The notes beneath the pieces are model-generated. The model was not told where the DNA came from. It did not search any database and worked only from the letters and a program-made list of their open reading frames with translations. This document shows, piece after piece, positions 33,687 through 46,285 of a stretch of DNA of 64,000 bases. Position 1 is the first letter of the stretch. Every line of letters starts with the position of its first letter. The stretch is from CBDDFQ01 sp965227035. Its GTDB lineage: Bacteria; Pseudomonadota; Gammaproteobacteria; Burkholderiales; Burkholderiaceae_C. The DNA lies in the NCBI GenBank assembly GCA_965227035.1, contig OZ245724.1, positions 2,790,001-2,854,000 on the forward strand, written 5' to 3'. The position numbers and the translations under genes are program-made.

Positions 33687-33763
33687 CGGGGTGTAGCTTA
33701 GCCAGGTAGAGCGCTACGTTCGGGACGTAGAGGCCGGAGGTTCGAATCCTCTCACCCCGACCA
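33687..33763 (+). tRNA. tRNA-Pro, anticodon CGG
   Basis: A 77-nt cloverleaf with CCA encoded. Acceptor CGGGGTG pairs CACCCCG; anticodon stem CTACG/CGTAG with loop TTCGGGA, anticodon CGG; T-loop GGTTCGAATCC. It reads CCG codons. It lies 42 bp after ispB and before pilB. Confidence 0.98.
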
Positions 33764-33893
33764 ATCATTTGTTTTCAATCTTTTGTTTCGTTGTGCCAAC
33801 TAATCGAGAGTGGCACAGCTGTTCCAATTTACAGCCCTCTAGCAATCAGCGATGATTGAGCGGTTCCCTTAACCGCAGTTACATTTGCCGTCA

Positions 33894-35633
33894 ATGGCCG
33901 TCGTAGATTCAGCAACCAAAGAAAATCCTTCCGTAGCCCTTCCCGGGTTAGGGCGCACCCTTGTTTCTGCTGGAAAGCTCGGTCAGAAATCCGCTGAAGA
34001 AATCTATCGCAAGGCGCAGAGCGCGCGAACCAGCTTCATTGCCGAACTTACCGGTTCCGGCGCAGTTTCCGCGTCCGATCTTGCGCACACGATGTCCGCC
34101 GCATACGGCGCCCCGCTTCTCGATCTGGAAGCCATCGATATCAACCTGCTGCCCAAGGCACTGCTCGATCAGAAAATTTGCCAGGACTACCGCGTGGTGG
34201 TTCTCAGCAAGCGCAATAACCGACTGATCGTCGCGACGGCCGACCCGTCCGATCAACAGGCGGCAGAAAAAATCAAGTTCGCCACGCAGATGGGCGTGGA
34301 CTGGATCATTGCCGAGTACGACAAGCTGTCCAAAATGGTGGAAGCCACCTCGGCCAGCGCGACCGAGGCGATGGACAACATCATCGGCGAGGACTTCGAG
34401 TTCGACGAAGGATCGCTCGAAGCCTCCAGCACGAACGAGCAGTCCGACGCGTCCATCGCAGAGGTCGAAGACGCTCCGGTCGTCAAATTCCTGCACAAGA
34501 TGCTGCTGGACGCGTTCTCGATGCGCGCGTCGGATTTGCATTTCGAGCCGTACGAACACACCTACCGCGTTCGGTTCCGGATCGACGGCGAACTGCGTGA
34601 AATTGCGTCGCCTCCGATCGCCATCAAGGACAAGCTTGCTTCGCGGATCAAGGTGATTTCGCGGATGGATATTTCCGAAAAGCGGATTCCGCAAGACGGA
34701 CGAATGAAGCTCAAGGTAGGACCCGATCGAGTCATCGATTTCCGGGTCAGCACCTTGTCCACGCTCTTCGGCGAGAAGATCGTGATCCGTATTCTCGACC
34801 CAAGCAGCGCCAAGCTCGGCATCGACGCGCTGGGTTACGAGCCGGTCGAGAAGGAGCGCCTGCTCAAGGCGATCAGCCGTCCGTACGGAATGATTCTGGT
34901 GACCGGGCCGACAGGCTCCGGCAAGACGGTGTCGCTGTACACCTGTCTGAACATGCTCAACAAGCCCGGCGTGAACATCGCCACGGCCGAAGACCCTTCC
35001 GAAATCAACTTGCCTGGTGTGAATCAGGTCAACGTGAACGAGAAGGCCGGCCTGACCTTCGCTGCGGCTCTGAAGTCGTTTCTGCGCCAGGATCCGGACA
35101 TCATCATGGTCGGCGAAATTCGCGATCTGGAAACCGCCGACATCTCGATCAAGGCGGCGCAAACGGGTCACCTGGTTCTCTCGACGCTTCACACGAACGA
35201 CGCCCCGACCACCCTGACGCGCATGCGCAACATGGGAATCGCGCCGTTCAACATTGCGTCCAGCGTGATCCTGATTACCGCGCAACGACTCGCGCGCCGA
35301 CTTTGCACCGTCTGCAAAACCATCGTCGACGTGCCGGATCAAGCCCTGCTCGATGCCGGATTCAAACCCGAAGATCTCGATGGCAGCTGGAAGCCGTACA
35401 AGGCTGTCGGTTGCAGCGCATGCAACGGCGGATACAAAGGACGCGTCGGTATCTATCAGGTGATGCCGATCACAGATGAGATCCAGCGAATCATCCTGAA
35501 AGACGGAAGCGCACTGGATATTGCCGAGCAGTCGGAGCGCGAGGGCGTTCGATCGCTGCGTCAGTCGGGCTTGAACAAGGTTAAACAGGGCATGACTTCA
35601 CTCGAAGAAGTGCTCGGCGTGACCAACGAATAA
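33894..35633 (+). CDS. pilB: Type IV pilus assembly ATPase PilB
   Basis: About 579 residues. It has the GspE/PilB N-terminal domain, then the ATPase: Walker A GPTGSGKTVSLYTCLN, Asp box AEDPSEINLPGVNQVNVN, Walker B IIMVGEIRDLETA, and His box HLVLSTLHTNDAPTTL. The zinc tetracysteine is CTVCK...CSACNGGYKGR. It powers pilus extension. ATG 33894 is preferred over an upstream TTG. pilC follows by 23 bp; pilD then overlaps pilC. Confidence 0.96.
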   Translation: MAVVDSATKENPSVALPGLGRTLVSAGKLGQKSAEEIYRKAQSARTSFIAELTGSGAVSASDLAHTMSAAYGAPLLDLEAIDINLLPKALLDQKICQDYRVVVLSKRNNRLIVATADPSDQQAAEKIKFATQMGVDWIIAEYDKLSKMVEATSASATEAMDNIIGEDFEFDEGSLEASSTNEQSDASIAEVEDAPVVKFLHKMLLDAFSMRASDLHFEPYEHTYRVRFRIDGELREIASPPIAIKDKLASRIKVISRMDISEKRIPQDGRMKLKVGPDRVIDFRVSTLSTLFGEKIVIRILDPSSAKLGIDALGYEPVEKERLLKAISRPYGMILVTGPTGSGKTVSLYTCLNMLNKPGVNIATAEDPSEINLPGVNQVNVNEKAGLTFAAALKSFLRQDPDIIMVGEIRDLETADISIKAAQTGHLVLSTLHTNDAPTTLTRMRNMGIAPFNIASSVILITAQRLARRLCTVCKTIVDVPDQALLDAGFKPEDLDGSWKPYKAVGCSACNGGYKGRVGIYQVMPITDEIQRIILKDGSALDIAEQSEREGVRSLRQSGLNKVKQGMTSLEEVLGVTNE

Positions 35634-35656
35634 CAGAGAAATTCTCAGAGGACACC

Positions 35657-36874
35657 ATGGCCACCATATCTTCAAAAGACATCAAGGAGTTTGTCTACGA
35701 ATGGGAAGGCAAGGACCGCAACGGCAAGCAGGTCCGAGGCGAGGTGCGCGCCGCTGGTGAAAACCAGGTCAAGGCATCGCTGCGCCGTCAGGGTGTGTTG
35801 CCTTCGAAAATCAAGAAACGTCGCTCGACCGGCGGCAAGAAGATCCGTCCGAAAGATCTGGCTATCTTCACGCGCCAGCTCGCGACCATGATGAAAGCCG
35901 GCGTGCCTTTGCTTCAGGCATTCGATATCGTCGGTCGTGGAAATGCGAATGCCAGCGTCACCAAGCTGCTCAACGACATCCGCACCGACGTGGAAACCGG
36001 CACTTCGCTGAGCGCCGCTTTCCGCAAATTTCCGATGTACTTCGACAACCTGTACTGCAACCTGGTGGAAGCCGGTGAAGCGGCCGGTATTTTGGAAGAA
36101 CTGCTCGACCGCCTGGCCGAGTACATGGAAAAAACCGAGGCTATCAAGTCGAAGATCAAGTCGGCGCTGATGTACCCGATTTCGGTGGTCATCGTTGCCT
36201 TCGTCGTCGTGGCCGTGATCATGATTTTCGTGGTGCCCTCGTTCAAAAGCGTGTTCACGTCGTTCGGTGCCGATCTGCCGGCACCTACGCTCATGGTGAT
36301 CGCGATGAGCGAATTTTTCGTGTCCTACTGGTGGCTGATTTTCGGCGGCATCGGCGGTGGGCTGTACTTCTTCATGCAGGCGTGGAAGCGGAACGCGAAG
36401 ATGCAGGCTGTCATGGATCGGCTCATGCTGAAGATGCCGGTGTTCGGCTCGTTGATGGAGAAATCCTGTATTGCGCGATGGACTCGCACCCTTTCGACGA
36501 TGTTCGCAGCAGGCGTGCCGCTGGTCGAAGCGCTCGATTCGGTGGGCGGCGCCACCGGCAATTCGGTCTACGAACGTGCGACCGAAAAAATCCAGCAGGA
36601 AGTCTCCACCGGCACCAGCCTGACCGCCGCAATGGGCAACGCGAATCTGTTTCCCACGATGGTTCTGCAGATGTGCGCAATCGGCGAAGAGTCCGGTTCT
36701 ATCGATCACATGCTCGGCAAAGCGGCCGACTTCTACGAATCCGAAGTGGATGACATGGTGGCGGGCCTTTCCAGCCTGATGGAGCCAATCATCATCGTGT
36801 TCCTTGGTACCTTGATCGGCGGCATCGTGGTTGCCATGTACTTGCCAATTTTCAAACTCGGCCAGGTCGTTTAA
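35657..36874 (+). CDS. pilC: Type IV pilus inner-membrane platform PilC
   Basis: A 405-residue protein with two GspF/T2SF domains (AIFTRQLATMMKAGVPLLQAF and CIARWTRTLSTMFAAGVPLVEALD). Three membrane segments: near 175-195, 215-240 and 375-395. It forms the platform between PilB and the pilin. It overlaps pilD by one base (TAATG). Confidence 0.96.
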   Translation: MATISSKDIKEFVYEWEGKDRNGKQVRGEVRAAGENQVKASLRRQGVLPSKIKKRRSTGGKKIRPKDLAIFTRQLATMMKAGVPLLQAFDIVGRGNANASVTKLLNDIRTDVETGTSLSAAFRKFPMYFDNLYCNLVEAGEAAGILEELLDRLAEYMEKTEAIKSKIKSALMYPISVVIVAFVVVAVIMIFVVPSFKSVFTSFGADLPAPTLMVIAMSEFFVSYWWLIFGGIGGGLYFFMQAWKRNAKMQAVMDRLMLKMPVFGSLMEKSCIARWTRTLSTMFAAGVPLVEALDSVGGATGNSVYERATEKIQQEVSTGTSLTAAMGNANLFPTMVLQMCAIGEESGSIDHMLGKAADFYESEVDDMVAGLSSLMEPIIIVFLGTLIGGIVVAMYLPIFKLGQVV

Positions 36875-37743
36875 TGCTTTTGTCCCCATGGCTCGCGGGC
36901 GGGATCGCCGGGCTGTTCGGGCTTCTGATCGGAAGCTTTCTCAACGTCGTCATCTACCGCCTCCCAAAAATGATGGAGGCGCAATGGGCTGCCGAATACG
37001 CCAGCTTTGCTAATCCCGAAACCAGTCCGGACGCCAAGCCGTCCGACGAAACTGCCGAACCGTTCAATCTGATGGTGCCCCGTTCCCGCTGTGGAAACTG
37101 CGGACACCGGATCACCTGGTACGAAAACATTCCACTCCTGAGCTTCGCCTTTCTGCGCGGGAAATGCTCTGCTTGCGGCGTGAAGTTCGGGATCCGTTAT
37201 CCGCTCGTCGAGCTCGCGACCGGACTGCTGTTCTTCTACTGCGGCTGGAAGTGGAACTACACGTTCACGGCTGCCATGTGGTGCGGGTTCTCGGCGGCCA
37301 TCGTCGCGCTCGCGATGATCGATTGGGACACCACCCTCCTCCCAGACGACATCACCTACCCGCTGCTATGGGCCGGACTGCTCGGCGCGACTTTCGGTCT
37401 GATCGACGTGCCGATTCGTTTCTCGATCATCGGCGCTGCCGCAGGCTATCTTTCGCTCTGGACCATTTACTGGGCCTTCAAGCTAGCCACCGGCAAGGAA
37501 GGCATGGGATTCGGCGACTTCAAGCTCTTCGCCGCATTAGGAGCCTGGTTCGGATGGCCCGCACTCATTCCGATGATCCTCATGGCCTCGGTGATCGGTG
37601 CCATCTTCGGCATCGCCATGAAGCTCAACAGCTCGCTTCGCGAAGGCGGCTACGTGCCGTTCGGACCGTTCCTCGCAGGCGCGGGTCTCACCGCGATGAT
37701 CTTCGGACCCGACGCGATTCTCAGAACCATCGGGCTGGGCTGA
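36874..37743 (+). CDS. pilD: Prepilin peptidase/N-methylase PilD
   Basis: A 289-residue inner-membrane aspartic protease. N-terminal GLFGLLIGSFLNVVIYRLPKMM; zinc-binding cysteines CGNCGH and CSACG; catalytic aspartates in AMIDWDTTLLPDD and GMGFGDFKLFAALG. It cleaves and N-methylates prepilins. Last pil gene of the pilBCD set; coaE follows at once. Confidence 0.97.
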   Translation: MLLSPWLAGGIAGLFGLLIGSFLNVVIYRLPKMMEAQWAAEYASFANPETSPDAKPSDETAEPFNLMVPRSRCGNCGHRITWYENIPLLSFAFLRGKCSACGVKFGIRYPLVELATGLLFFYCGWKWNYTFTAAMWCGFSAAIVALAMIDWDTTLLPDDITYPLLWAGLLGATFGLIDVPIRFSIIGAAAGYLSLWTIYWAFKLATGKEGMGFGDFKLFAALGAWFGWPALIPMILMASVIGAIFGIAMKLNSSLREGGYVPFGPFLAGAGLTAMIFGPDAILRTIGLG

Positions 37744-37747
37744 AACC

Positions 37748-38392
37748 ATGAGTGACGAGACAGTTGCGGACGACCCGATCGTCCGGGTCGGATTGACTGG
37801 CGGCATCGGCAGCGGCAAGAGTACCGTGTCGCAGATGCTGCAGGAAGCCGGTGCAGCGATCATCGACGCCGACGCCATATCCCGAAGCATGACCGCCCCG
37901 AACGGCGCGGCGATTCCAGTCATTGCCGACGAATTCGGCGCGCAATACATCACCCCGAATGGCGAGCTGAACCGCGCGATGATGCGCGACCTGGTCTTCA
38001 GTAATCCAGAAGCGAAGAGTCGCCTGGAAGCGATCATCCACCCGCTGATTGCGCGCACCACGGTGCAGCAGTTCGCCGATGCAGTCGCCGCCGGCAAGCG
38101 ATGCATCGTGTTCGATGTGCCTTTGCTGGTCGAGTCGATGGCCTCGTCCGATCGCTGGAAAGATCAACTCGACACAATTTTGGTGATCGACTGCGAACCC
38201 GAAACCCAGATCCAGCGCGTCATTCGACGCAATGGTCTGCCGCGAGCTGACGTCGAGAAAATCCTTGCAGCGCAGGCGAGTCGGCAGCAACGAATCGCCG
38301 CAGCGAACATCGTTATCTACAACGGCGAATCCATGTCGATCGACGGATTACGCGCTCAGGTAATGCAAGCCGCGCACAGCTTCGGGCTATGA
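37748..38392 (+). CDS. coaE: Dephospho-CoA kinase
   Basis: A 214-residue P-loop kinase (GLTGGIGSGKSTVSQML) making CoA from dephospho-CoA. Conserved IIDADAISR and FDVPLLVES elements present. Only 4 bp after pilD; the pilD-coaE-zapD-yacG row is widespread in proteobacteria. Confidence 0.97.
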   Translation: MSDETVADDPIVRVGLTGGIGSGKSTVSQMLQEAGAAIIDADAISRSMTAPNGAAIPVIADEFGAQYITPNGELNRAMMRDLVFSNPEAKSRLEAIIHPLIARTTVQQFADAVAAGKRCIVFDVPLLVESMASSDRWKDQLDTILVIDCEPETQIQRVIRRNGLPRADVEKILAAQASRQQRIAAANIVIYNGESMSIDGLRAQVMQAAHSFGL

Positions 38393-38414
38393 TTGTTCGA
38401 ACTGAAAGCGCCGC

Positions 38415-39170
38415 GTGATTCTGTACGAATATCCTTTCAACGAACGCATTCGAACCTACCTTCGACTCGAGCATCTGTTTCGCCGTCTTGTCGAACTCAT
38501 CGGCCGCGACCATGCGATCGATCATCACTACGCCCTTGCGACTATTTTCGAAGTCATGGACGTGGCGGCGCGTGCCGATCTGAAGTCGGACGTGATGAAA
38601 GATCTGGACAAGCAAAAACAGGTGTTGAACTCCTACCGCGGCAATCCCGCAGTGGCCGAATCAGCGCTCGATGAAGTGATCGGCCAGCTCGATGGCTGCT
38701 TCAACGCACTCAACAATCTTCCCGGCAAAGCGGGACAGGCTCTCACCGAAAACGACTGGCTGATGAGCATTCGCAGTCGCGTCGGCATTCCCGGCGGCAC
38801 CTGTGAGTTCGATCTGCCGGCTTACTACGCCTGGCAGCAGCTCGATGGCGCATCCAGACGCGCCGACCTCGAACGCTGGGCATCGACGCTCGGCCCGTTG
38901 GCGGAATCGATTCACACGCTGCTGCGCATGCTTCGCGATTCCGGATCGCCGCAAAAAGTGAGCGCGACTCATGGACAGTTTCAGCAGAATTTGCCGCAGG
39001 GTCGCACCTTCCAGTTGCTTCGTCTTCGCATCGATCCTGCCCTGCAATTGATTCCGGAAATCAGCGGCAATCGCTTGATGGTTTCCGTGCGTTTGATGAA
39101 GCACGAGGACGATGACCGCCTTCACGCGAGTCAGGACGACTCGTCGTTTGAACTCACCCTCTGTTCCTGA
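38415..39170 (+). CDS. zapD: Cell division protein ZapD
   Basis: A 251-residue protein starting at GTG 38415: MILYEYPFNERIRTYLRLE is the family's conserved N-terminus. It binds FtsZ and bundles its filaments at midcell. The C-terminal beta-domain (VSATHGQFQQNLP...LLRLRIDPALQLIPEISGNRLMVSVRL) is complete. Confidence 0.96.
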   Translation: MILYEYPFNERIRTYLRLEHLFRRLVELIGRDHAIDHHYALATIFEVMDVAARADLKSDVMKDLDKQKQVLNSYRGNPAVAESALDEVIGQLDGCFNALNNLPGKAGQALTENDWLMSIRSRVGIPGGTCEFDLPAYYAWQQLDGASRRADLERWASTLGPLAESIHTLLRMLRDSGSPQKVSATHGQFQQNLPQGRTFQLLRLRIDPALQLIPEISGNRLMVSVRLMKHEDDDRLHASQDDSSFELTLCS

Positions 39171-39175
39171 GACCT

Positions 39176-39385
39176 ATGCAACCGAAAGATGGCGTAAAAA
39201 AACGCATCGTCGCTTGCCCTGCATGCCGGGGCGACAGCGTTTATTCCACTGAAAACCGATATCGTCCGTTCTGCAGCGAACGCTGCAAGAACATGGATCT
39301 GGGCGCGTGGGCGAGCGAATCGTTTCGCATGCCGGCAGAAGCGCCGCCAGACGACGAAATCTTCGGCGACGCGCGACTTCAGTAG
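39176..39385 (+). CDS. yacG: DNA gyrase inhibitor YacG
   Basis: A 69-residue zinc protein: CPACRG near residue 15 and CSERCKNMDLGAWASE. The family binds GyrB and inhibits gyrase. It follows zapD by 5 bp and converges on mutT. Confidence 0.95.
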   Translation: MQPKDGVKKRIVACPACRGDSVYSTENRYRPFCSERCKNMDLGAWASESFRMPAEAPPDDEIFGDARLQ

Positions 39386-39428
39386 TCGAGAGCACGGTTC
39401 GCGAAGTTGTTTGCGTAGTTATCTGCGC

Positions 39429-39842
39429 TTATCTGCGCACATGTGAGCTGTCTTCCGACAGCCATTCCAGAACCGGATAAGCACCCGGCAAGATCGGCGA
39501 GACCGTCGCGGGCAAAAATTCCCAGGACATGTTCTGACTCTCGCGCATCTCGAATTCGCCGGTCCAGTCGCGCACCAGGCACCAATGCAGTCGAACCAGT
39601 GCATGCGGATAGTCGTGCTCGGTGACACGCCAGATTTCTGCGCGTCCGATGGTGACGCCCAACTCTTCTTCGAGTTCACGTCGCAAGGCTTCTTCGACAG
39701 TCTCACCCGATTCGAGCTTGCCTCCGGGGAACTCCCAGTAGCCTGCGTAAGGCTTGCCTTCGGGACGCGAGGTAAACAGCAAGGCGCCGTCTGCACGAAC
39801 CAGAATGCCGACCGCTACCTCGGTATGTTTGCGATCTGTCAC
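39429..39842 (-). CDS. mutT: Nudix hydrolase MutT (8-oxo-dGTP diphosphatase)
   Basis: About 137 residues, starting at GTG 39842 (MTDRKHTEVAVGILV). Nudix box GGKLESGETVEEALRRELEEELGV. RPEGKPYAGYWEFPGGK is typical of MutT, which removes oxidised dGTP. Upstream frames to 40058 are shadows of the ATPase gene. Confidence 0.93.
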   Translation of the reverse strand: MTDRKHTEVAVGILVRADGALLFTSRPEGKPYAGYWEFPGGKLESGETVEEALRRELEEELGVTIGRAEIWRVTEHDYPHALVRLHWCLVRDWTGEFEMRESQNMSWEFLPATVSPILPGAYPVLEWLSEDSSHVRR

Positions 39843-39862
39843 GCCTGAGATTGCCGCATCGC

Positions 39863-40732
39863 TCAAAGCGTGCGACCTGCAAAATCGCGTGCGAACTGGT
39901 ACGCGACACGACCGCTGCGCGATGCACGCTCCAGCGCCCATACGAGCGCCTCGGGACGAGCCGCAGCAATCGCGCTTTCGGACACGCCGAACGACGACAG
40001 CCACTGCGCCACGATGGCCAGATATTCGTCCTGGCTGAATGGGTAAAAACTCACCCACATGCCGAATCGCTCGGACAGGGAAATTTTCTCTTCGACAACC
40101 TCACCCGGATGCACTTCGCCGTCGGCGGTGTGGGTGTACGTGAGGTTTTCCTTCATGTACTCCGGCAGCAGATGGCGTCGATTGCTCGTGGCGTAGATCA
40201 GGATATTCGCGCCCGCTGCACTGATCGATCCGTCGAGAATCGACTTGAGCGCCTTGTAGCCGGACTCACCTTCGTCGAAGCTCAGGTCGTCGCAGAACAC
40301 GATGAATTTTTCGGGGCGATTCGAAACCGCTTCGACGATGTCCGGAAGGTCGACCAGATCGGTCTTGTCGACCTCGATCAGTCGAAGACCTCTGGGCGCA
40401 TATTCATTCAGGCAGGCCTTGATCAGCGATGACTTGCCGGTACCGCGTGCACCCGTCAGCAGCACGTTGTTGGCAGGCTTGCCCTCTACGAACTGCAGCG
40501 TGTTGCGCTGGATTTTTTCCTTCTGACCGTCGATCTCTTTCAGATCGGACAGACTCATCTGCGCGATCTGGCGAACCGGCTCCAGCACACCATGACCCGA
40601 CGAACGTTTGCGATAGCGATATGCCGCCGACGCAGACCAATCCGGCTGTGACATAGGCTGCGGAAGAACTGCTTCGATGCGATCGATCAGTTGCTCGGCG
40701 CGCGCCATGAGGCGATCAAACTTGTCGTTCAC
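39863..40732 (-). CDS. DUF815-family ATPase
   Basis: A 289-residue AAA-like protein: Walker A TGARGTGKSSLIKACLNEY, Walker B FIVFCDDLSFDEGESGYKALKS, sensor ATSNRRHLLPEYM. Conserved beside mutT and argJ in Burkholderiales. Cellular role unknown. Confidence 0.93.
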   Translation of the reverse strand: MNDKFDRLMARAEQLIDRIEAVLPQPMSQPDWSASAAYRYRKRSSGHGVLEPVRQIAQMSLSDLKEIDGQKEKIQRNTLQFVEGKPANNVLLTGARGTGKSSLIKACLNEYAPRGLRLIEVDKTDLVDLPDIVEAVSNRPEKFIVFCDDLSFDEGESGYKALKSILDGSISAAGANILIYATSNRRHLLPEYMKENLTYTHTADGEVHPGEVVEEKISLSERFGMWVSFYPFSQDEYLAIVAQWLSSFGVSESAIAAARPEALVWALERASRSGRVAYQFARDFAGRTL

Positions 40733-40750
40733 TTCATCGGCCCCGCAATT

Positions 40751-41980
40751 TCATGAACGGTAATCGGCGTTGATCGTCACATAGTCGTGACTCAGATCGC
40801 AGGTCCAGACCGTGTCCGATTCGTTGCCGCGACCCAACCCGATACGAATGCCGATTTCGCTTTGCTTCATGACGCGCTGACCGTCTTCTTCGCGATATTC
40901 CGCGCGACGTCCGCCATTGGCGACCACGTGAACATCGTCCAGGTACAGATCGATTTTGGTCTGGTCGAGATCGGCGATGCCCGCATAGCCGACTGCGGCC
41001 AGGATTCGACCGAGGTTCGGATCGCTCGCGAAGAACGCAGTTTTAACGAGCGGCGAATGAGCAATCGAGTAAGCCACTTTGCGGCACTCTTCTTTGGTCT
41101 TGCCGCCTTCGATGGTGATGGCCAGAAACTTGGTTGCGCCCTCGCCGTCGCGAACGATGGCTTGCGCAAGCTTCAACGCGACGCCCTTCATTGCAGCGAG
41201 CAATGCCTTGCCGTCGGCGCTGTCAAGCGACGTGACCACTGCATTCGACGCCTTGTTGGTTGCAATGACCACGAATGAGTCGTTCGTAGAGGTGTCGCCA
41301 TCGATGGTGACCCGGTTGAACGAACTCTCTGCCAGCTCGACCGACAACTGCTTCATGATCGATTGATCGATCTTCGCGTCGGTGGCAAGAAAGCCGAGCA
41401 TGGTTGCCATGTTCGGGCGAATCATGCCGGCGCCTTTGCTGATGCCGGTGATGTTGATCGTTGCACCGCCAATGGTCGCTTGCGCGCTGAACGCTTTCGG
41501 AATCGTGTCGGTCGTCATGATCGCTTCGGCGGCTTTCGCCCAGTTCGACTCCGACGCATCGGCCAGCGCAGCAGGCAGGCCAGCGGCGATCCGCTCGTGC
41601 GGCAGCGGCTCCATGATCACGCCGGTCGAGAACGGAAGAATCTGTTCCGGCGCGATATCGAGCGCCTGAGCCAGCGCGATGCAGGTGGCATGGGCCCGCA
41701 TCAAGCCATCCTCGCCAGTGCCCGCGTTTGCGTTACCGGTGTTGATCACCATCGCGCGAATCTCGTGACCCGCGTTCAGATGTTCGCGGCAGATTTGCAC
41801 CGGCGCCGCGCAGAAACGGTTCTGCGTGAAAACGCCCGACACCGAAGCGCCCGGCTCGATCAGCACTACCGTGACGTCCTTGCGATTGGCCTTGCGAACG
41901 CCGGCCTCGGCAATGCCGATCCGCACGCCTCGCACCGGATGAAGATCTGCTGGATTAGGGGCGGAGAGATTGACGGGCAT
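40751..41980 (-). CDS. argJ: Bifunctional ornithine acetyltransferase / N-acetylglutamate synthase
   Basis: A 409-residue member of the ArgJ family. The autocleavage site with the nucleophilic Thr is in RPNMATMLGFLATDA; the N-terminal VRGVRIGIAEAGVRKANRKD and the C-terminal CDLSHDYVTINADYRS match. It transfers acetyl groups from acetylornithine to glutamate in arginine synthesis. Confidence 0.97.
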   Translation of the reverse strand: MPVNLSAPNPADLHPVRGVRIGIAEAGVRKANRKDVTVVLIEPGASVSGVFTQNRFCAAPVQICREHLNAGHEIRAMVINTGNANAGTGEDGLMRAHATCIALAQALDIAPEQILPFSTGVIMEPLPHERIAAGLPAALADASESNWAKAAEAIMTTDTIPKAFSAQATIGGATINITGISKGAGMIRPNMATMLGFLATDAKIDQSIMKQLSVELAESSFNRVTIDGDTSTNDSFVVIATNKASNAVVTSLDSADGKALLAAMKGVALKLAQAIVRDGEGATKFLAITIEGGKTKEECRKVAYSIAHSPLVKTAFFASDPNLGRILAAVGYAGIADLDQTKIDLYLDDVHVVANGGRRAEYREEDGQRVMKQSEIGIRIGLGRGNESDTVWTCDLSHDYVTINADYRS

Positions 41981-42000
41981 CGAACGCTTTCAAAGACTGA

Positions 42001-44766
<2,766 letters not shown>

Positions 44767-44912
44767 GAATGCGAGGCCGCTCGCAGGCTCACATGAGCGC
44801 CGCTTAGCGACCAAAATCCCTTCGACGTATTGGACTCAAGTAGGGGTGCTGCTGCGGATTGCAACAGATACTGCCCCGGGAAGACCCCCGAACAGCCCTT
44901 TAACCCGGCATT

Positions 44913-45851
44913 TTACCTTTGAGCGACGCGAGGAAGTCGGGCAAGGTCATGCCCGGCCGCAAGGAACTTTTCCGGATCCTGCGGAACACCCTTCACCAGC
45001 ACCTCGAAGTGCAGATGCGGCCCGGTAGAACGCCCTGTCGTGCCCACCTCGGCGATCTTCTGGCCGCGCCTGACGATGTCGCCTTTTTTGACGTACACCT
45101 TGGAGGAATGCGCATAGCGAGTGATCAGGTCGTTCCCATGATCGATCTCGATCATGTTGCCGTATTCCTTGTGAAACTCCTGCGTTACGACGATTCCGCC
45201 AGCCGCAGCGTGAATCTCCGTGCCGGGCTGGGCCGGGAAATCGAGGCCGGAATGGAGCGCAGAACGCCCGGTGAAAGGATCGATCCGCCAGCCGAAGGTC
45301 GATCCGAGCAAACCGCCATCGACAGGCTCCTGGGTGGGCACCATCATCCGGCGGATTTTTTGATCGAAAAGACGCGATTCCATGACCGTCATCAAATCTG
45401 AGCTGGCGTCGGTCGTATGGTCGAGATCGGCCAGAGTCGATTGCAGTTCGTTCATCGAGAGCGCGCGGCCCGGAATGAACATGCCGCCGCGATTGGGCGG
45501 AATGCGAACGTCGGCCGGGTTCATTCCGGCCAGGCCAGACACCCGTTCGCCCAACGATTCGAGCTGAAGCAGCTTGGCCTGCAATTCCCCGACCTTTTTG
45601 GCCATGGCGTCGAGGTTTTCGCGCATGTAGCGGTCGCGCTGCTCGGTTTCGTCGCGCACCACGAGCTTCACGAGGGAGCCGACGACAGGCCATCCCTCGC
45701 GGGCACCTTTCAGAAATACAAGGTGATAGAGCCCCGCTGCGATCACCATGAGGCAGATCGATCCGAGCAATGTGGCGGCGACCAGTTTGGTCCCGCTCAA
45801 ATGAATGGCGCGGCTCTTTGCCAACCACGCATCCGTGATAATCAAATGCAC
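44913..45851 (-). CDS. M23/LytM-type peptidase with membrane anchor
   Basis: About 312 residues. It has a cytoplasmic start, one transmembrane helix (ATLLGSICLMVIAAGLYHLVFL), a coiled-coil region and a C-terminal LytM domain (FGWRIDPFTGRSALHSGLDFPAQPGTEI; HLHFEV with the zinc histidines). Likely an endopeptidase or amidase activator acting on cell wall. A GTG at 45851 is preferred because the frame opening at 45896 overlaps the divergent dciA start; the true start is uncertain. Confidence 0.9.
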   Translation of the reverse strand: MHLIITDAWLAKSRAIHLSGTKLVAATLLGSICLMVIAAGLYHLVFLKGAREGWPVVGSLVKLVVRDETEQRDRYMRENLDAMAKKVGELQAKLLQLESLGERVSGLAGMNPADVRIPPNRGGMFIPGRALSMNELQSTLADLDHTTDASSDLMTVMESRLFDQKIRRMMVPTQEPVDGGLLGSTFGWRIDPFTGRSALHSGLDFPAQPGTEIHAAAGGIVVTQEFHKEYGNMIEIDHGNDLITRYAHSSKVYVKKGDIVRRGQKIAEVGTTGRSTGPHLHFEVLVKGVPQDPEKFLAAGHDLARLPRVAQR

Positions 45852-45878
45852 TTTGACTGCCCCCGGCGCTAATCTTTT

Positions 45879-46184
45879 ATGAATCGACGACACCATCCCG
45901 TGACACTGCTGCAGGCGACTGAAGAGTCGCCTTCGCTCGCTCGTCTCACGCAGTTGGTTCGCGAGTCGTCGGAGCGTTTGAAAGCAGTGGAAAACCTGAT
46001 TCCTGTGGGATTGCGCCCTGCGGTGAAGTCCGGGCCTATCGAAGGCCCCGTATGGTGTCTGCTCGTCGAGAGCAACGCCGCAGCCGCGAAACTCCGCCAG
46101 CTGCTACCCACCATCCAATCCAGACTTCAGAGCAGGGGATGGGAGGTTAACTCAATTCGTTTGAAGGTCCAAGTACGCCGTTAG
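45879..46184 (+). CDS. DUF721/DciA-like protein
   Basis: A 101-residue protein with the DUF721 pattern (LTQLVRESSERLKAVENLIPVGLRPAVK...GPVWCLLVESNAAAAKLRQLLPTI). Relatives of DciA load or support the replicative helicase. Located next to the LytM gene and upstream of secA in many betaproteobacteria, as here. Followed by a terminator. Confidence 0.88.
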   Translation: MNRRHHPVTLLQATEESPSLARLTQLVRESSERLKAVENLIPVGLRPAVKSGPIEGPVWCLLVESNAAAAKLRQLLPTIQSRLQSRGWEVNSIRLKVQVRR

Positions 46185-46216
46185 TCGACCAAATGGCTAG
46201 GCTGTAGTGGACAAAA

Positions 46217-46241
46217 GGGGCCTTCGCAGGCCCCTTTTTTT
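46217..46241. terminator. Bidirectional intrinsic terminator between dciA and prpB
   Basis: GGGGCC-TTCGCA-GGCCCC at 46217-46234 followed by seven T on the plus strand and preceded by AAAA, so it can serve both converging transcripts. Confidence 0.9.
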
Positions 46242-46285
46242 ATGCCGCGCGGCAGCTTTCGGAACGCTTTCAGCGGTACTTCGTT